A DNA stretch of 64,000 bases from Cystobasidium ongulense (taxonomy: Eukaryota > Basidiomycota > Cystobasidiomycetes > Cystobasidiales > Cystobasidiaceae): assembly GCA_022835595.1 (NCBI GenBank), contig BQUP01000002.1, positions 2,218,534-2,282,533 of the forward strand, given 5' to 3'. Each line of letters opens with the position of its first letter. The stretch's first letter is position 1. Made by a program: the position numbers and the translations under genes. Of the stretch, positions 22,509-37,295 are shown one piece after another. The notes under the pieces are model-generated. The model was not told where the DNA came from. It made no database searches and was given only the letters and a program-made list of their open reading frames with translations.

Positions 22509-24650
22509 TCATAGTAACACAGCGAAGCGCGATACTAGGAGTGTTTTCTCGCTGTCCTTGTCTGTCCCTTGATCTTCTGAGGTAGCTAACTCTTTACTCA
22601 CTAGTGATTCAATCGACGGGGAATCAACAAGATCGACAACAGACCAAGGTTCCCAAGCCCATATCTCATCTCCAATTCTCATTTGCGTATGTAAATCTGC
22701 AATGCTAGCAGGTAAATACACATTATACTTCTTATGGTATATTTTCTGATTGAATTTCAATTGAGGTTGTAATCTGTCTTGATTTTGATCCTTGTGGATG
22801 CTGGATATCCCATCTGTTTTTTCGTTTAATTGTTCTGGTACGGTTTGACGATCTGGACGAGATTGTTCTTTGCGTACCATTGTTATACCTGTAGATGTTC
22901 TAGAATGAGCCGTTAAAGAAAAAATTACCATTCCTTCTATTTGAGATTCCCATTCTTTGGTAGCTAATGAAGAAGGGGTATATGATTCTTGACTTTCTTC
23001 ATCTAGTTCTACTGCTTCTCCTTTGAGTGGGGCTTGCGAGGCGGAGAGATTTAAAGAGGGGTCCTCGTCCTTGAGTATACGACAGCGTGTTATTAAAAGT
23101 TTCTCTGCTGCTCCGGCTGTTATGAAACCTCCTTCTTGACTTGACCAAGTTAGACTTGCAGGTTTTGGTGATAATATTTCTAGTATCTCCAATTTCAGAT
23201 GAGGGTTTAAGTCTCTTAGTAAACTTTCATAGGTCTTTTTCCTTCCATCCTGTTCCTTTCCCAGATCAACTTCTTTCTTAACACCAGTAAAAGTAGTCGT
23301 AGAAGAAGAAGAAGAGGAAGTATTTGCTTTTGCGGAAGAAGGTTTAGATGATGATAATGTTCTTGATATTTCATGTATCCATAAATTATTACCAGTTTGC
23401 AATCTTTTTATGACACCGGAAGCATTTTCAGCAAAACCAGTAGGCACCCAACCTTTTCTTTTCTTCCGTGGACTTAATAATTCAATCACATCTTGTGCTA
23501 ATGCCGTGTCTCTTCTTTTGTTAGTCTCTGTTGAGTCTAGTAATTGTGCCCATTTTGGTTTTGCTAATTGTTCTTCTTCTCCTTCTTCTTTTCCTTCTTC
23601 TTCGGCTGTCACTGTTTCAAGAAGCTTGCGAGAGGTTGAAGGGGTCTTGGGGTTGTCACTTGAGAGAGAATTGAAGCCTGATATAACACCTAGACTTTTC
23701 AACGGTTTGATATCACCTGAAGGTGTTTCTTGTCGCATTCCCGGAGGGAGATGCCTGCATGATAGTGGAGAGGGTTTGGAAGGAGTCGAAGGCAGTTTGA
23801 ACTGTTTCTTTGCCGAAAGGTGGAGGAGGGAAGTGACGCCTTGGTGCTGTTTGTTTTTTGTGTTAAGCGGTAGTAGAGTGGAAGCCTCTTCATCGAAGAG
23901 AGTAGCAATTTCTGCATCTTCTGAAGAAGGGCCTTCTAGAGGATCTATAGCACGCCCTTTGCCCTTGTCGAGGGCTGAGGGTGTGGCATGACGAGTCGTA
24001 GCGGCGGTGCCAAGTAGCTTTATATGACTGTCTGGCGGACGGAGAAGAGAGCTTCCGTTCTTTTTTGCGTAAGGATGTACTTGTCTGGAAGGCGTCGCTG
24101 TGTCGGGTGTACTACGCGTGGCGGTTTGTGCAGGTGTACCTTGGACGTCCAGAACGAGCGAGGTCAGCCACGAGCATCTAGCATGAGGGACTCGACGACA
24201 GCAATCTACCTGCTCGAGCATCACTCGTGAATGAGCTCTTGAAGGTGTTCGCGGTTGATCGGGCTATGGCCAGTATGATGGATGGACCGACACACGACAA
24301 GCATCAGCGAGAGACGACAGCACCTCAGTAGAGAGAGAGAGAGAGAGATAGGCACCTTTGGTAGGTGGATTAGAAAGGACAGATATGCCAAAGCTACTCT
24401 GCAAGTCCTTGAGTGTGTCATTCAGCGCTCTCGCTTTATGCGGGATGGGCATCGTCTTTATCTTCTTCGTCTTCTCGCTTTCGACAACAGCACGATGGGG
24501 AGCGTCTTCATCTGGCTTTCTCTGCGTGTTGGTGGATGAAGCAGCGGCACCATCATCAATCTCATCGTCAATGCTCTCTTCGACTTGAGCTTCTCCCTTC
24601 CTTCTCCTCTTCCTGCCGTCGCTTCTCGTCGACCTTCTTCCTGCCTCCAT
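22509..24650 (-). CDS. Unknown nuclear-looking disordered protein
   Basis: The main exon runs from about 24223 to 22509 and encodes about 570 residues. A first exon at 24650-24356 (MEAGRRSTRSDGRKRRRKG) is probable, ending at a GT donor after SNPPTKG; joining it to an acceptor at 24224 keeps frame for about 670 codons in total. The acceptor is not certain, and a second intron between about 24210 and 24140 is possible. The protein is rich in Ser, Lys and Glu with likely nuclear signals (GRKRRRKG; SPRKKRKG). The conserved-looking core is C-terminal: KIYHKKYNVYLPASI and MRIGDEIWAWEPW. No family recognised. The intron carries a (GA)n tract at 24331-24349. Confidence 0.6.
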
Positions 24651-25185
24651 CCTGCTTGACCTCATCCAGCAGAGAGAGTACAGCTTTCAAGTCAGCATGT
24701 TCAGAGGGAGAGAGCCATGGCCATCACCGTGAATGCAGCATGACCATCGTTATCCGCACTCTTTAGGCGAATGAGAGTTGCAGCATTCTGATCACCTCGC
24801 ACGCACTCACACGCAGACACACCTTTCCATCGCTGGGGCCATCCATCCATCCATCCATCACCAGGACACCGAGTGCACACCTTCTGACTGATTTCATCAC
24901 ACCTAGACGACTCTTCCACGCCCTCCCTCTTGTCTGATTACTACCACATCCCACCGCTCTCTCCATCCTTCATCCAGCCTCGACCTGGCCACGCGCTTCG
25001 CTTGGTCCCCATCGCCACGAGGTCGCTCAAAGCTCGCTTCTGGACACAACAGCAAGCTGAGACGACTGCACGGCCTCTACCTCTTCCCAATTGCACTCAC
25101 TTCTCCCACCTACTGGACACCTGCTTCCTCCAAAGTGGCACAGAGTCCGCCAGAGCCTTACAATCCTAGACCCATCCAGCAAACA
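24651..25185. promoter_or_regulatory. Divergent intergenic region, 535 bases, with (CATC)n tract
   Basis: Between the starts of the unknown gene (minus) and chitin deacetylase (plus). A short (CATC)n microsatellite lies near 24840-24859. The stretch just before the deacetylase is C-rich and pyrimidine-rich, as many promoters in this window are. Confidence 0.5.
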
Positions 25186-27876
25186 ATGCGCACGACCACC
25201 ATGGGCGGCGCGACTGCAACAGCCCTCGCAGGCATCCTCATCCAGCTGGCAACCACCCTCACCGTCCATGCATTCCCTCAGATAGCCCCAGGCGTATCGA
25301 GCGGTGAAGGTCAGATCAGCGGGCCTGCCAGCACTCCAGAGTGAGTCGTCGGACCCCCGTCCAACTCCTTTCAGCCCAGCACAACACAAACAAGATGGGG
25401 CTAGACTATACGCACATACTAACAGACTCTCTCTAATTCTCTTCCTGTAGCTCCGCTGGGTACTCTTGCGATGCTAGCAAATGCCAGCTGCCCAACTGCA
25501 GAGTGAGTTCCGGACTTGAAAACATCCCTTTCAATCTTCGAAAAAGCGCGGGTGGCATCAGAGTAGCAGCAGCATCAGCTATAAGAGCTGTGTCTACCTG
25601 CCATTGTGTATCTGCAAGCAAGCAAGGTCCATCATACTCACGTAGCTTTCTTGCAATCTCATCCAGTGCGCTTCGACGGACATTCCGGGAGGACTGAGCA
25701 GAGAGGAAACGCCCCAATTCATAAGTGAGCACTGGATTCACTTGATGATGCGATTACACTACCTTCGCTGATAGCCGGTGCTCCTTTCTCCTTGTCGAAT
25801 GAACAGCCTGGACGAATGACGATGCCATACAGCAATACACAATTGATGCTACAAACTTTTTTCTAGCTCAGCGGAAGAATCCAAATGGTAAATACGAATT
25901 ACAATACCAGACTTGAAGGCTTTATCCCTCCCTCCGAAGAATTATGATGTATTTTTACTTATGCCTTCTCCTTGCCCTCTTATATAGGATGCCCCGTCAG
26001 ATCCACCTACTATGTCTCCCTCAATTACACGAATCATTCACTGGTGACGGATTGGTATGTTGCTGGTAATGAAATTGCAGATGTGAGTTTCCATACAAAT
26101 ACCTCAGTCCTCCCCCTGTCCTCTTGTCGGCGCCATATCTATTCCCTGCAGGAATAGTGCTGAATATCCTGCTTGTCCCCCATTTTTGGCTATTTCGCCT
26201 ATGCGCTCCTTGACTTGTCAATACAGCATACAATGACACACGTTGGCGATGCATCACAAGAAGAAATCAATGGCAATATAGCCGCATTAAATGCATTTAG
26301 TGGTATTCCATTTAGTGATATAATAGGTTTTAGATCACCTTATTTAAATTATTCAGCCAATACTTTTACAAGATTAAGACATTCACAATTTACTTATGAT
26401 TCTTCTGTTTCTGCTGCTACAAAAGTCACAGATCAACATACAGATGCTTTTTGGCCTTATACTTTAGATTTTGGTTTGGCTAATGATTGTCTCATGAATG
26501 TTGAGGGTGTTTGTAAAGGAGAACCTAAGATTCCGGGTTTATGGGAAATTCCTATGTGAGTATTGTCGCTCGAATCTATTTGCCTGACCTGGCCTAGCTT
26601 GACAATACTGATACTTCATCTCCCAATGTCATGCAGGTATGCTATCTTCGATGAAAACGATAGACCTCATCTGTAAGTTTGCACAACTTATACTTCAACT
26701 CTTCTTCGGGGAAAAAAGCATATGACTAATAAACGTAACATCACGACTGAACCACTCTAAATAGCATGGACCCATACCTCGACGAGGCCGATCCGAACAA
26801 AGTCAGAAACTGGTATCAAAATACTTTCATGGATCATTACAACGGTAATCGACAGCCATTTGGTTTATATAATCATCCTATTCATCGTAGGTGGCCATCA
26901 ACCTACTTTCCCCCTCCAAGCCCTCGTTCTGATTCGTTGGTCTTTTATATTTCTTCTTTTTATGTTTGGGATAAACAGTTGCTACTGGATATCCTGGAGT
27001 CGAAGATCCAATAGCTCAGAGGAATATGATTAATGGATTCTTGGATTATGCTCAACAGCAGCAGAACGTTTGGATTGTTACGAATCAACAATTGCTTGCT
27101 TGGATGAAGAATCCTGTTCCTGTTAGCGTGAGTTCTCCCTTGTCCCTCGTCTAATAGGCTTATACCGGAGATGATAATTAATGTCCTTGTATTTCATGGC
27201 CAACGACAGCAACTTAATACTCTCCCTGAGTTCTCATGCCAGATTCCTAAAGTGTCCGAAAACATCTGTAATGGAATGGTGAGTCGTGTCTGCATGGGTA
27301 CTTGTATGGAAGGAGGAAAGCACGTATGCTGACTATTCATGCGGTTCAATCAATGTTGTTGATAACCAACAGTACCCAAATGAAGTCGGTCTATTGCAAA
27401 ATTGCCCCTTTGAATACTTCCCTTGGACGACATGCTACGGATGTCCGGTTGAACCACCTACTCCCGCTAATCCAGTCCCGGCACAAGCAACAATATCGGG
27501 ACAAGCATTAAGATATAGATTACCTCTAAATTGCTCTACTCCATTTTGGGATCCAATTGCTGGAAAATGTTTATGCTCGGATAGTCAATGTCAATTTAGT
27601 GATGAAACGAAATCTATTGGTCCTAATGGTCAGAATGTGAGTACCTGTCTTGCTTGCTGAAATAACTGAATCCTGTCAATGAATATTGGTTTTTTTTTTG
27701 GTCTAATCCAGCTTACTGGTGGAGGAACTGGCAGCACTGCAAATGATGGCACTTCTCCAACACCTAGCTTTGTACCCTTCCAGAAGGGAGCAGCTTCGGC
27801 TCAGTATCAGGTAGCTTTGTGGCCGGTATACGTAGCTGGAATTGCAGCTGTGCTCAGTATTGCCGGATTCGCCTAA
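25186..27876 (+). CDS. GPI-anchored chitin deacetylase (polysaccharide deacetylase, CE4)
   Basis: Twelve exons: 25186-25340, 25451-25502, 25667-25724, 25807-25887, 25988-26082, 26227-26555, 26637-26672, 26765-26886, 26979-27127, 27210-27278, 27373-27636, 27712-27876, giving 524 residues. Secretion signal at residues 1-29, then a Cys-rich lead (CDASKCQLPNCRCAS). CE4 motifs follow in order: TNDDA (catalytic base and metal Asp), HTMTH (metal histidines), RSPYL. A Ser/Thr-rich tail ends in a hydrophobic stretch closing VLSIAGFA, typical of a GPI anchor. It would convert cell-wall chitin to chitosan at the cell surface. The usual TFDDA is TNDDA here; both aspartates remain, so the enzyme should be active. 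The C-terminal cysteines (NCPFEYFPWTTCYGC) match fungal wall-bound deacetylases. Confidence 0.93.
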
Positions 27877-28747
27877 GTTACGCGGTGTCAATAGTTGAAG
27901 GCGGCGTGCTATTCGACATGAACGATGGATCAATCATCTCGACATCATCTCCTGGATCATTTTACTCACCATAGCTCGTCGCAGTGACTACTTTACTATA
28001 GTACTCTCTTCCACATTGCTCGCTTCCTAGTCGCAGTGGAAAGCAACGATCACTACGTGGTGCAAGTCAACTTGAAGTCCCTTTGATTCTCTGCTAGTAG
28101 TTTTTGTTTCTTTTCAGAGTAACACATTTTCTTAAACGAGCTTCCTCGGTAATGTTTCTCTTTCTAACTTGGTGCAGCTTGCTCAACACCCAGCTTGTTC
28201 TGTGCAAAGTGATCTGCAGGGTGAGTTTATTTTTGCCGGCCGAGTAATTTGACTTTCTTTCGGGATGATTATATTTCAGGCACATGTCGTAAGGTCGAGC
28301 TGAAGGATGTGTTGAAAGAAGACGAGTACAATTGCATTAAACTATACTCGAGTGTGAGTCTGGACTGCCTCGTACGCTACAGCTATACACACCTTGCAGC
28401 TATGATTTGAAGCTCGTTCCTTGTATTGGAAAAGGTTGCCCTTTGGTGCACGTGCATGACATCAAGGCACGGACAGCAATGCAAGAAGCTGTAACAACTG
28501 CGAGTGCAAGGATGGAGGGCAGCACAGCGGTATGCCAGTTACAGCATACACGCACTGCTCTGCTACTGTGGTCGTCCATCTTCCGACTTGCACGTCAAAG
28601 TAATGGGTGATCGGCATTATACTTTGGCAGTTCCATCATTTCGAGGACATTCGATAGCTGCTTTGCTTCCTGACAATTACTTGCACATCTTCAACCCAAC
28701 ATCCAGCGTGTATCGTACTGATCTCTACTTGCACATCATCCCACACC
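27877..28747. other. Intergenic, about 870 bases
   Basis: 3' flank of chitin deacetylase and promoter/leader of TPS1. Open frames at 28407-28947 overlap the TPS1 start and lack motifs. No second gene supported. Confidence 0.55.
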
Positions 28748-31089
28748 ATGGCCTCGCCCAACAACGCGCCGAGCAGCAGCACGCAGGAAGGGCAGCGTCT
28801 CATTGTCGTCTCCAACAGACTGCCCGTCACCATCAAGAAGGGCGACGATGGCGAGTGGTCGTTCTCAATGTCCTCGGGTGGACTCGTGTCTGCTCTGTCG
28901 GGCTGCAAGAAGCAGATGGATTTCACTTGGATTGGATGGCCTGGTGAGTTGACACGCATCCAGGACCATGGTGCACGGATGATCATGTGCGGGATGGTGA
29001 TGCGCGAGAGCTTCACCTGGTGCATAGCCCGACTCGTTCGTGTATAGTGCAATAGCTGACTGCTCCACCTCTCACTCTTGCGCTTGCTGCTCCTCCACCT
29101 CTCTCCACGGCCTCTCGTCATCCACCGATTGAATTGATTGATTGAACTACTGCAACTCTCGACAATGGGGAAACACACAACAACCATTACTCGATAATAC
29201 GATCTACCTGCATCCAAAATGGCAATAACAGGCGTTGATGTACCTGAAGCAGAACGTGAAGAAGTCTCAAGACGTTTAATGGAAGAATACTCTTGCAAAC
29301 CTGTCTTTATATCGGATGAAATCGCAGATCGTCATTATAATGGTTTCTCAAATTCTATCCTATGGCCCTTGTTCCATTATCGTGGGTTTCTCTCTCTCTT
29401 CCTTTTTCGTTTCGTTTTCATTGCCTTGTCCTGCAAATCAAGAGATACGGAACGGACAAAGTTGCTGACATGCTGTTGTTCTGTCTTTCTTTGCAGACCC
29501 GGGCGAGATGCTATTCGACGAGACAAACTGGCTTGCATACAGAGAAACGAATCTCCTCTTTGCCGAATCGATAGCTAGTGAAGTCAGATCAGGAGATATG
29601 GTTTGGGTACAAGATTATCACTTAATGTTATTACCAATGATGTTAAGGTCATTAGTAGAATCAATAGAAGAACAAGGTAAAAATACAATTAAAGAGATGA
29701 AAGAAATTTTTAACGGACTACAAATGAATGAAACGAGACAGGAAAAATTTTTAAAAGGAGGGAGTACTTCAGATGGAAATAGTAAAAGAAATAATATAAA
29801 AATTGGCTTCTTTTTACATACTCCTTTTCCTTCTTCTGAAATTTATAGAATTTTGCCTGTTAGAAAAGAAATCTTATTAGGCGTCTTACATTGTGATTTA
29901 TTAGGCTTTCATACTTATGATTATGCTAGACATTTCTTATCTAGTTGTGCTAGAATTTTGGGATTATCTACTATGCCGAATGGTAGGTTCTCTTCATTTT
30001 TAATAATCTACATGTTCAACCGCTGCTGATATACACTCACCTCACTTTGCAGGCGTCGAGTTCGATGGAAAGTACGTTAACGTTGGCACTTTCCCAATTG
30101 GTATTGATCCACAAAATTTCCTAGATGTAAGTAGATTCGCCTGTACTTGCAAGAGTACTGCTCTTTGAGTGATCAGTCATATTAATAACCTCTCTTCTCC
30201 TCCATGCCATGCAGACCCTCGAAAAGCCCAAAGTGAAAGCAAGAATAGCAGATCTAGAAGAGCGATTCAAAGGGCAACATATCATTGTCGGTATTGATCG
30301 ATTAGATTACATCAAAGGAGTACCACAAAAAATCCACGCTATAGAAGATTTCCTATCCGCACATCCAGAAATGGTAGGTAAGGTTGTTCTAGTGCAAGTT
30401 GCAGTACCATCAAGAGGAGACGTAGAAGAATATCAAAATTTACGTTCAAGTGTTAATCAATTGGTTAGTAGAGTAAATGGTAGATTTGGTACTATTGAAT
30501 ATGTTCCTATCCATTTTATGCATAAATCTATTCCTTTTGATGAAATGTGCGCTCTTTATGCGATTAGTGATGCTTGTTTAGTTAGTAGCACGAGGGATGG
30601 TATGAATCTGGTATGTTCTCCTCATCAACGAGTCTACTCTGGAAATCTTAATTTGCTGATGAAAACGCTACATCTCCCTATCGCCTTCTCCAGGTCGCAT
30701 ACGAATTCATCGCTTGTCAACAGAAGCGACATGGTTCTCTGATCTTGTCGGAATTCGCTGGTGCAGCTCACTCTTTGAACGGTGCTATCATTGTCAATCC
30801 AGTAGGTCGCGTGCAAAGAGAGTATCTCAATGACACGAATTGACATTCTTGCATTGTCCATTTCACTTAGTGGAACACTGAAGAGTTAGCAGAAGGCATC
30901 TATCAAGCAATGACACAAGATGAGGAAACTCGTAAAGTGAACCACGATAAACTCTTCAAGTATATCACCAAATATACAGCTGCGTACTGGGGTGTTTCAT
31001 TTGTTAATGAGTTGGTCAAGATTAAAAAGGATGGTGAAGCCAAGACATCAAGCACGACGACGGAATCTAAGAAGATTGCTTCTTCGTAG
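28748..31089 (+). CDS. TPS1: Alpha,alpha-trehalose-phosphate synthase (UDP-forming)
   Basis: Makes trehalose-6-phosphate from UDP-glucose and glucose-6-phosphate in the cytosol. Exons 28748-28943, 29232-29381, 29497-29982, 30053-30126, 30215-30610, 30694-30801 and 30871-31089 give 542 residues, normal for Tps1. GT20 motifs in order: IVVSNRLPV at the N terminus, SSGGLVSAL, WIGWPG, HYNGFSNSILWPLFHY, VWVQDYHLMLLP, FFLHTPFPSSEIYR, GIDRLDYIKG and STRDGMNLVAYEF. There is no phosphatase domain, so this is the catalytic subunit. Intron 1 is 288 bases, several times longer than the others. The third exon is strikingly AT-rich compared with exon 1. Confidence 0.96.
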
Positions 31090-31786
31090 AAAGTGCAGGC
31101 TGTATTGCATGCAGGAACTATTCCAGGATGGGGGAAGAAGAGGATGGCAGAAATAACAAGTACAGGAAGCAAGACACGGAAATTGAGGGAAACTTGAGCA
31201 TATACACGGGAAAGCTTCATACCTTCAAACTGAGAAGCTTCTTGGCCTGTCTTTCTGTCCTTTTTTGATTGATCAGTAAAAGTATTCTTGAAGATATGTT
31301 GCTCCTGGAATCCAATGTAGAAGCTGTGCGGAATGCATAAGATGTCAACAGCTAGCTGCCGCGGTGTGATTGAGGAGGTCATCCACCTATCTAGACTGCC
31401 TGCATACTTGTAGCTTTTGCAAGCCGAGATGAATTGTTGTTGGCTTTTTCTGTGCGAGTATATTCGGTGGCGAATGCGATCGTACCATTTATCTCGACAA
31501 AAGTACGAAGCGACACGGACGTATGCAGACAATCATCATGCACTTTCCTCAACGACTCGACTGAGGATATCGCTTGGTATTCTCGCTTGTTGGCGGACTG
31601 AAGAGTACTACGGTCTGCACACCTGCTTCGACACCGCACACTCGCTTTTCGAGCTCGAGTTGGATCGACTCAAATTGTCAATCAGGCCTGTCTGTCGAGC
31701 CCTCACTCCTGCAAGAATACAATCCAGCAGACACCTCTACAGCAGCATACACTCATCCATAACGACATCACATCACATCCACCACC
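31090..31786. other. Intergenic, about 700 bases
   Basis: TPS1 3' flank and ERG11 promoter. A minus-strand frame of 209 residues covers 30903-31532 but overlaps the TPS1 last exon and shows no motif. No gene called. Confidence 0.55.
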
Positions 31787-33795
<2,009 letters not shown>

Positions 33796-34435
33796 TTAGC
33801 ATCATTAGCTTTGCTGAAGACGAGCTCCCTTCTCACCGTTTAATGCTGCAGGAAGACTTAGTATCTTAGCGGTTAGCGATTGTTTGGGAGAAGGTAACAG
33901 GGCATATATTAGATTGACCGTCTCACCGTACTTCAGAGTTCTAGATCTCCTATACATGGCGTATTGCGTTAATTTCGTTTCTTTCGTTCTTGTTGTGTAG
34001 AGTGCAGTCTGAAGTCTGCCCAGTATAGTAGTCCAACAATACCCCCATTTCCGATAATGAACAGGCTTTATACCTTAACGTCTCGCGAGCGAGCTCCAGA
34101 ATCCTCTCGTTCTGACTCCTGAATCTCCTGATAGCCTGCCCTGAATCAGAACAATATGCAGGCTGAGATGGAAAACCTTGCTGAAACATGAATGAGCATC
34201 CGCGTAAAGACAGCGTCAATGGGATTTCATTCGTTGTATGTCATATATTTCTTGAGTGTTTCTTTCCCATTGCAATACGACTTCAGTTATGCACTCAGCA
34301 TGAGGAGTCGTCTAATAGTACATTTCTATGCTACAAATTTCTATGCTGTTGTCGCTATAATTGTCGTTGTGCTGCTCCTGCATGAGCTACATGGCTGACT
34401 CTCATTTCGAATGACTGACACTCCTTTCTTGGCGC
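33796..34435. other. Gap between convergent genes, 640 bases
   Basis: Shared 3' region of ERG11 and the RRM gene, unusually long for a convergent gap here. Short AT-rich frames on both strands lack motifs. No RNA gene recognised. Confidence 0.5.
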
Positions 34436-37295
34436 TTAAAGCATAGCACCCAGTCTTTTTACAATTGCTTTGATCGTTTCTACGTTGACGTCTAGCTCAT
34501 CGGCCATTTGTTTGAGGAAGAGCGTAGACTCAGTCGGTTCTTCCTGCGGACCCTTGGCAGTGCTATACGACGACGCATCTTTATGTACGGGCACTTTCTG
34601 AGGTACACTCTCATCGCAAGTAGTACATACTTTCCCCTGTGCTGGTGTGACTTCTTTCGAAAGTTGCATTCGAATAGGTGTAAACAATTTTTCGACTTTT
34701 GCTATCTTTTCGATCACTTCGGGAGATAAATCGAAATTGCTTGCAACCTTGGCATATGTCGGTTTGTCTTCAGTCTTGCTAGTATGGAAGCTTGGGTTTG
34801 ATTGGTCTTGCAGGTACAAGTCCGACCCAGAATTTGCGGAGCTTTCGCTCATAGGTATAATCTGATCCACTTTTGAAGGCGTACTCGGGAAGGTTTGGGT
34901 TGTAGGAGTAGGAGATAGATGTGAAGGTACTTTATAGATAGATTCCTTCTTGATTGGAGCTGCTTGAAGTGCTTCAAAGCGTTCCTTGACGACCACCGCA
35001 GGGACAAAGTCTGGAGTATTACCTGCGATAAGGGTGCTGCGATCTTTGGGCGCAACTTCGGAATTGGCATTACTCTGCTTGTTGGGACTGATAAGGTCGA
35101 GAAGTGTCTGGGAGATACGATGTCTTCGGGGTACAGGTAGGTTCGGACCAGGTGATGGCAGGGCGAGAACGAGGTGCGAAGACACGGGAATAGATCTGAG
35201 ATTTCCAGATACGCCTGTTTCGTTATTAGAATGGGTGTCAGTATCTCATAATTACTGAAGGAAAGGAAGAGGTCGCGCACCTCCATGCTTTTCGAGGAAA
35301 TTGGTCTAAAAGCGGAAAACAGATATCAGGAATGGTCATCATACAGTCATGCTATAGAAAAGAATGTACGAAAAGGTATTTGAGTGTTCCATAGTTTTTA
35401 AGTCGTTTTCCATGCTGATTGAGAAGTTTGTGTCCGTCTGTGTAAAACAAGTTATTAAGATAGTGAAACTGGCATAAGGACGACGAGTGCACTCGCCTCG
35501 TACAGCTTGCAATACTTTTGCCTGTTCCTCATTGTCGGAATTGAGTAGATCCACGCTTTGCCATGGATACTAATTTAGCGTTCAGAAGCCTGTCAGTTTA
35601 GATGCATCACACTTGCGAGATTCGTGAATATATTCACCTTGGCAGCGATCGATAACAGGTTCATATAAGGTCGCTCTGGAGTACTTTTTGCAAATGGCGT
35701 CTAGAACACCCGTTTCCATTAATACTCTGCTGTGTGTATGCATATGAGCAACATAAACACTACCTTTAGCTTGCAGAGTTCGACTAAACCTTCCAATTCT
35801 GCGCTTGTAATAATCGGTACTTTGTTTATCGTAGACAAACCATTCTGTGCCCAGGTGGGAAAGATCTTTAGAAAGAAGTGTCATTTGATGAGCATACTTC
35901 TCTACAGCTTTGGCTAAAGCCCATACAGAATGATCATGCAGTTGACGTACAGCTGCTTGAAGCTCTCTTCGAGGAGCTATAGTGATTCTGATATTTCGAC
36001 CTTCATAAACTTGCTTATTAAGACGTTTGATAACATCGCGTGCAACATCATGGGAAGTGATCTCAATGTATGCAGGGCATTTCGTTCTACAATTCGAGCT
36101 GATGAAGAACAAAGGTTGGAATTCGGTGCGCAGTAAACCAACAGGATTGATGCATTTCCACGAAAATGTGACAGAAGGGGATAGAAGACGGAAAGAAGGT
36201 GCGTCAAACAAGTCAGAATAACAAAGAAAAGGCCTGCATGTTAAGAAGGGAGAAATGAATACCGATCGCAGAGGATGTGAACGCCAATAACCTGACTTTC
36301 GACAGGGATTAGTGCTTTCTTGACGTCATTACCCAGCCATTGGATGAGGTCCTCAGAATTGACAGACCACGGCAGATTAGTCAGTTTCAATACTTTTACG
36401 TTTGAGAGTGTCGGTACAGGCCTAGGACACATTGGCAGTAGGTGGGGTTTTTCTTCTCGTCGAGTTGGTTGATGGGGGGATGGTGCTGAAGGCAATGCTA
36501 AGAATGAAGCAACTTGTTTGGGATGACTGGGAAACGAGGAATCCATAGAACCAGAAATGTCAGGCGATCTTGATAAACCGGTTACTATCGAGTCTGTAAT
36601 TTTAGGTGTCGGAGAAGGCTCGGAAACAGGAGATGAAGCTCTAATGAAAGCATCGAGGACTGCCTTCTTCGTGTCGTTTTCTTTAATCTCTACTAAGTAG
36701 GTCTTTGAAGGAGGTGAGTCCTGGCTGGTCTCTGCGACGAGAGAAAGCGGCGAGCACTGAGGTGATGCAAGGTCAATCGAAGGAGAGTTAATAGCTGCCA
36801 TATTGCTGAATGCAGAGGCACGCTTGGGTGTAGAAGTCGCTCGCCAGCCTGCAGGAACTGTCCTTGCTTGAGCTCCGAGAAAGACGCGAATGGAAGTATC
36901 AGAAGTTTCGTCAGAGCAGGTGGAGGCTGTTTCATCGAGTGAGGACTCTGTGAGGCGTTGTGTCAGCTGGTAGATACGAGTAAATGTGTGTTGTCTATAA
37001 TAGCTAACTCACCTTGATCGTCGACGAATACAGGACCTTGATCCATCAAATCGCGTATGAGAACCCTATATCGCCATTGTTCATCACCACCGTATGAATC
37101 ATCATCATATCCAGGGTGAGTAAGAAAGTCGCTGAGCTGCTGTAATGCATCTAGCTCTTCTTCTTCTTCTTGCACGGCGCGGTCCTTTGCGTCGGTAGGT
37201 GGTGGGTTGTTTATCGAGTCGAAAGTGTCGCTGCTGCTGTATGCGGCCAGAGCGGACGTGAAGCCTGCCATGGGCAAGTGCATGCTCGCGGCCAT
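34436..37295 (-). CDS. RRM-domain RNA-binding protein
   Basis: Minus-strand exons 37295-37013, 36947-36263, 36098-35638, 35569-35497, 35437-35370, 35305-35281 and 35214-34436. An acidic, Ser-rich N terminus leads to an RRM built across the exon 2/3 junction: VKVLKLTNLPW (RNP2), ALIPVESQVIGVHILCDR, CPAYIEITS (RNP1 position) and KQVYEGRNIRITI. Then come EPVIDRCQ plus YPWQSV, a post-RRM motif also seen in fungal RNA-binding proteins of the meiotic/Mug24 kind. The rest is disordered with a short C-terminal helix (ADELDVNVETIKAIVKRLG). Intron 4 (35496-35438) starts with GC instead of GT. The exon 3/4 junction does not keep frame with canonical sites, so the 3' half is less sure. The RNA target is unknown. 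Confidence 0.72.

Noticed and set aside
25433-25741. 102-residue minus-strand frame opposite chitin deacetylase
   Set aside because: Antisense shadow of deacetylase exons 2-3 and their introns; no independent evidence.
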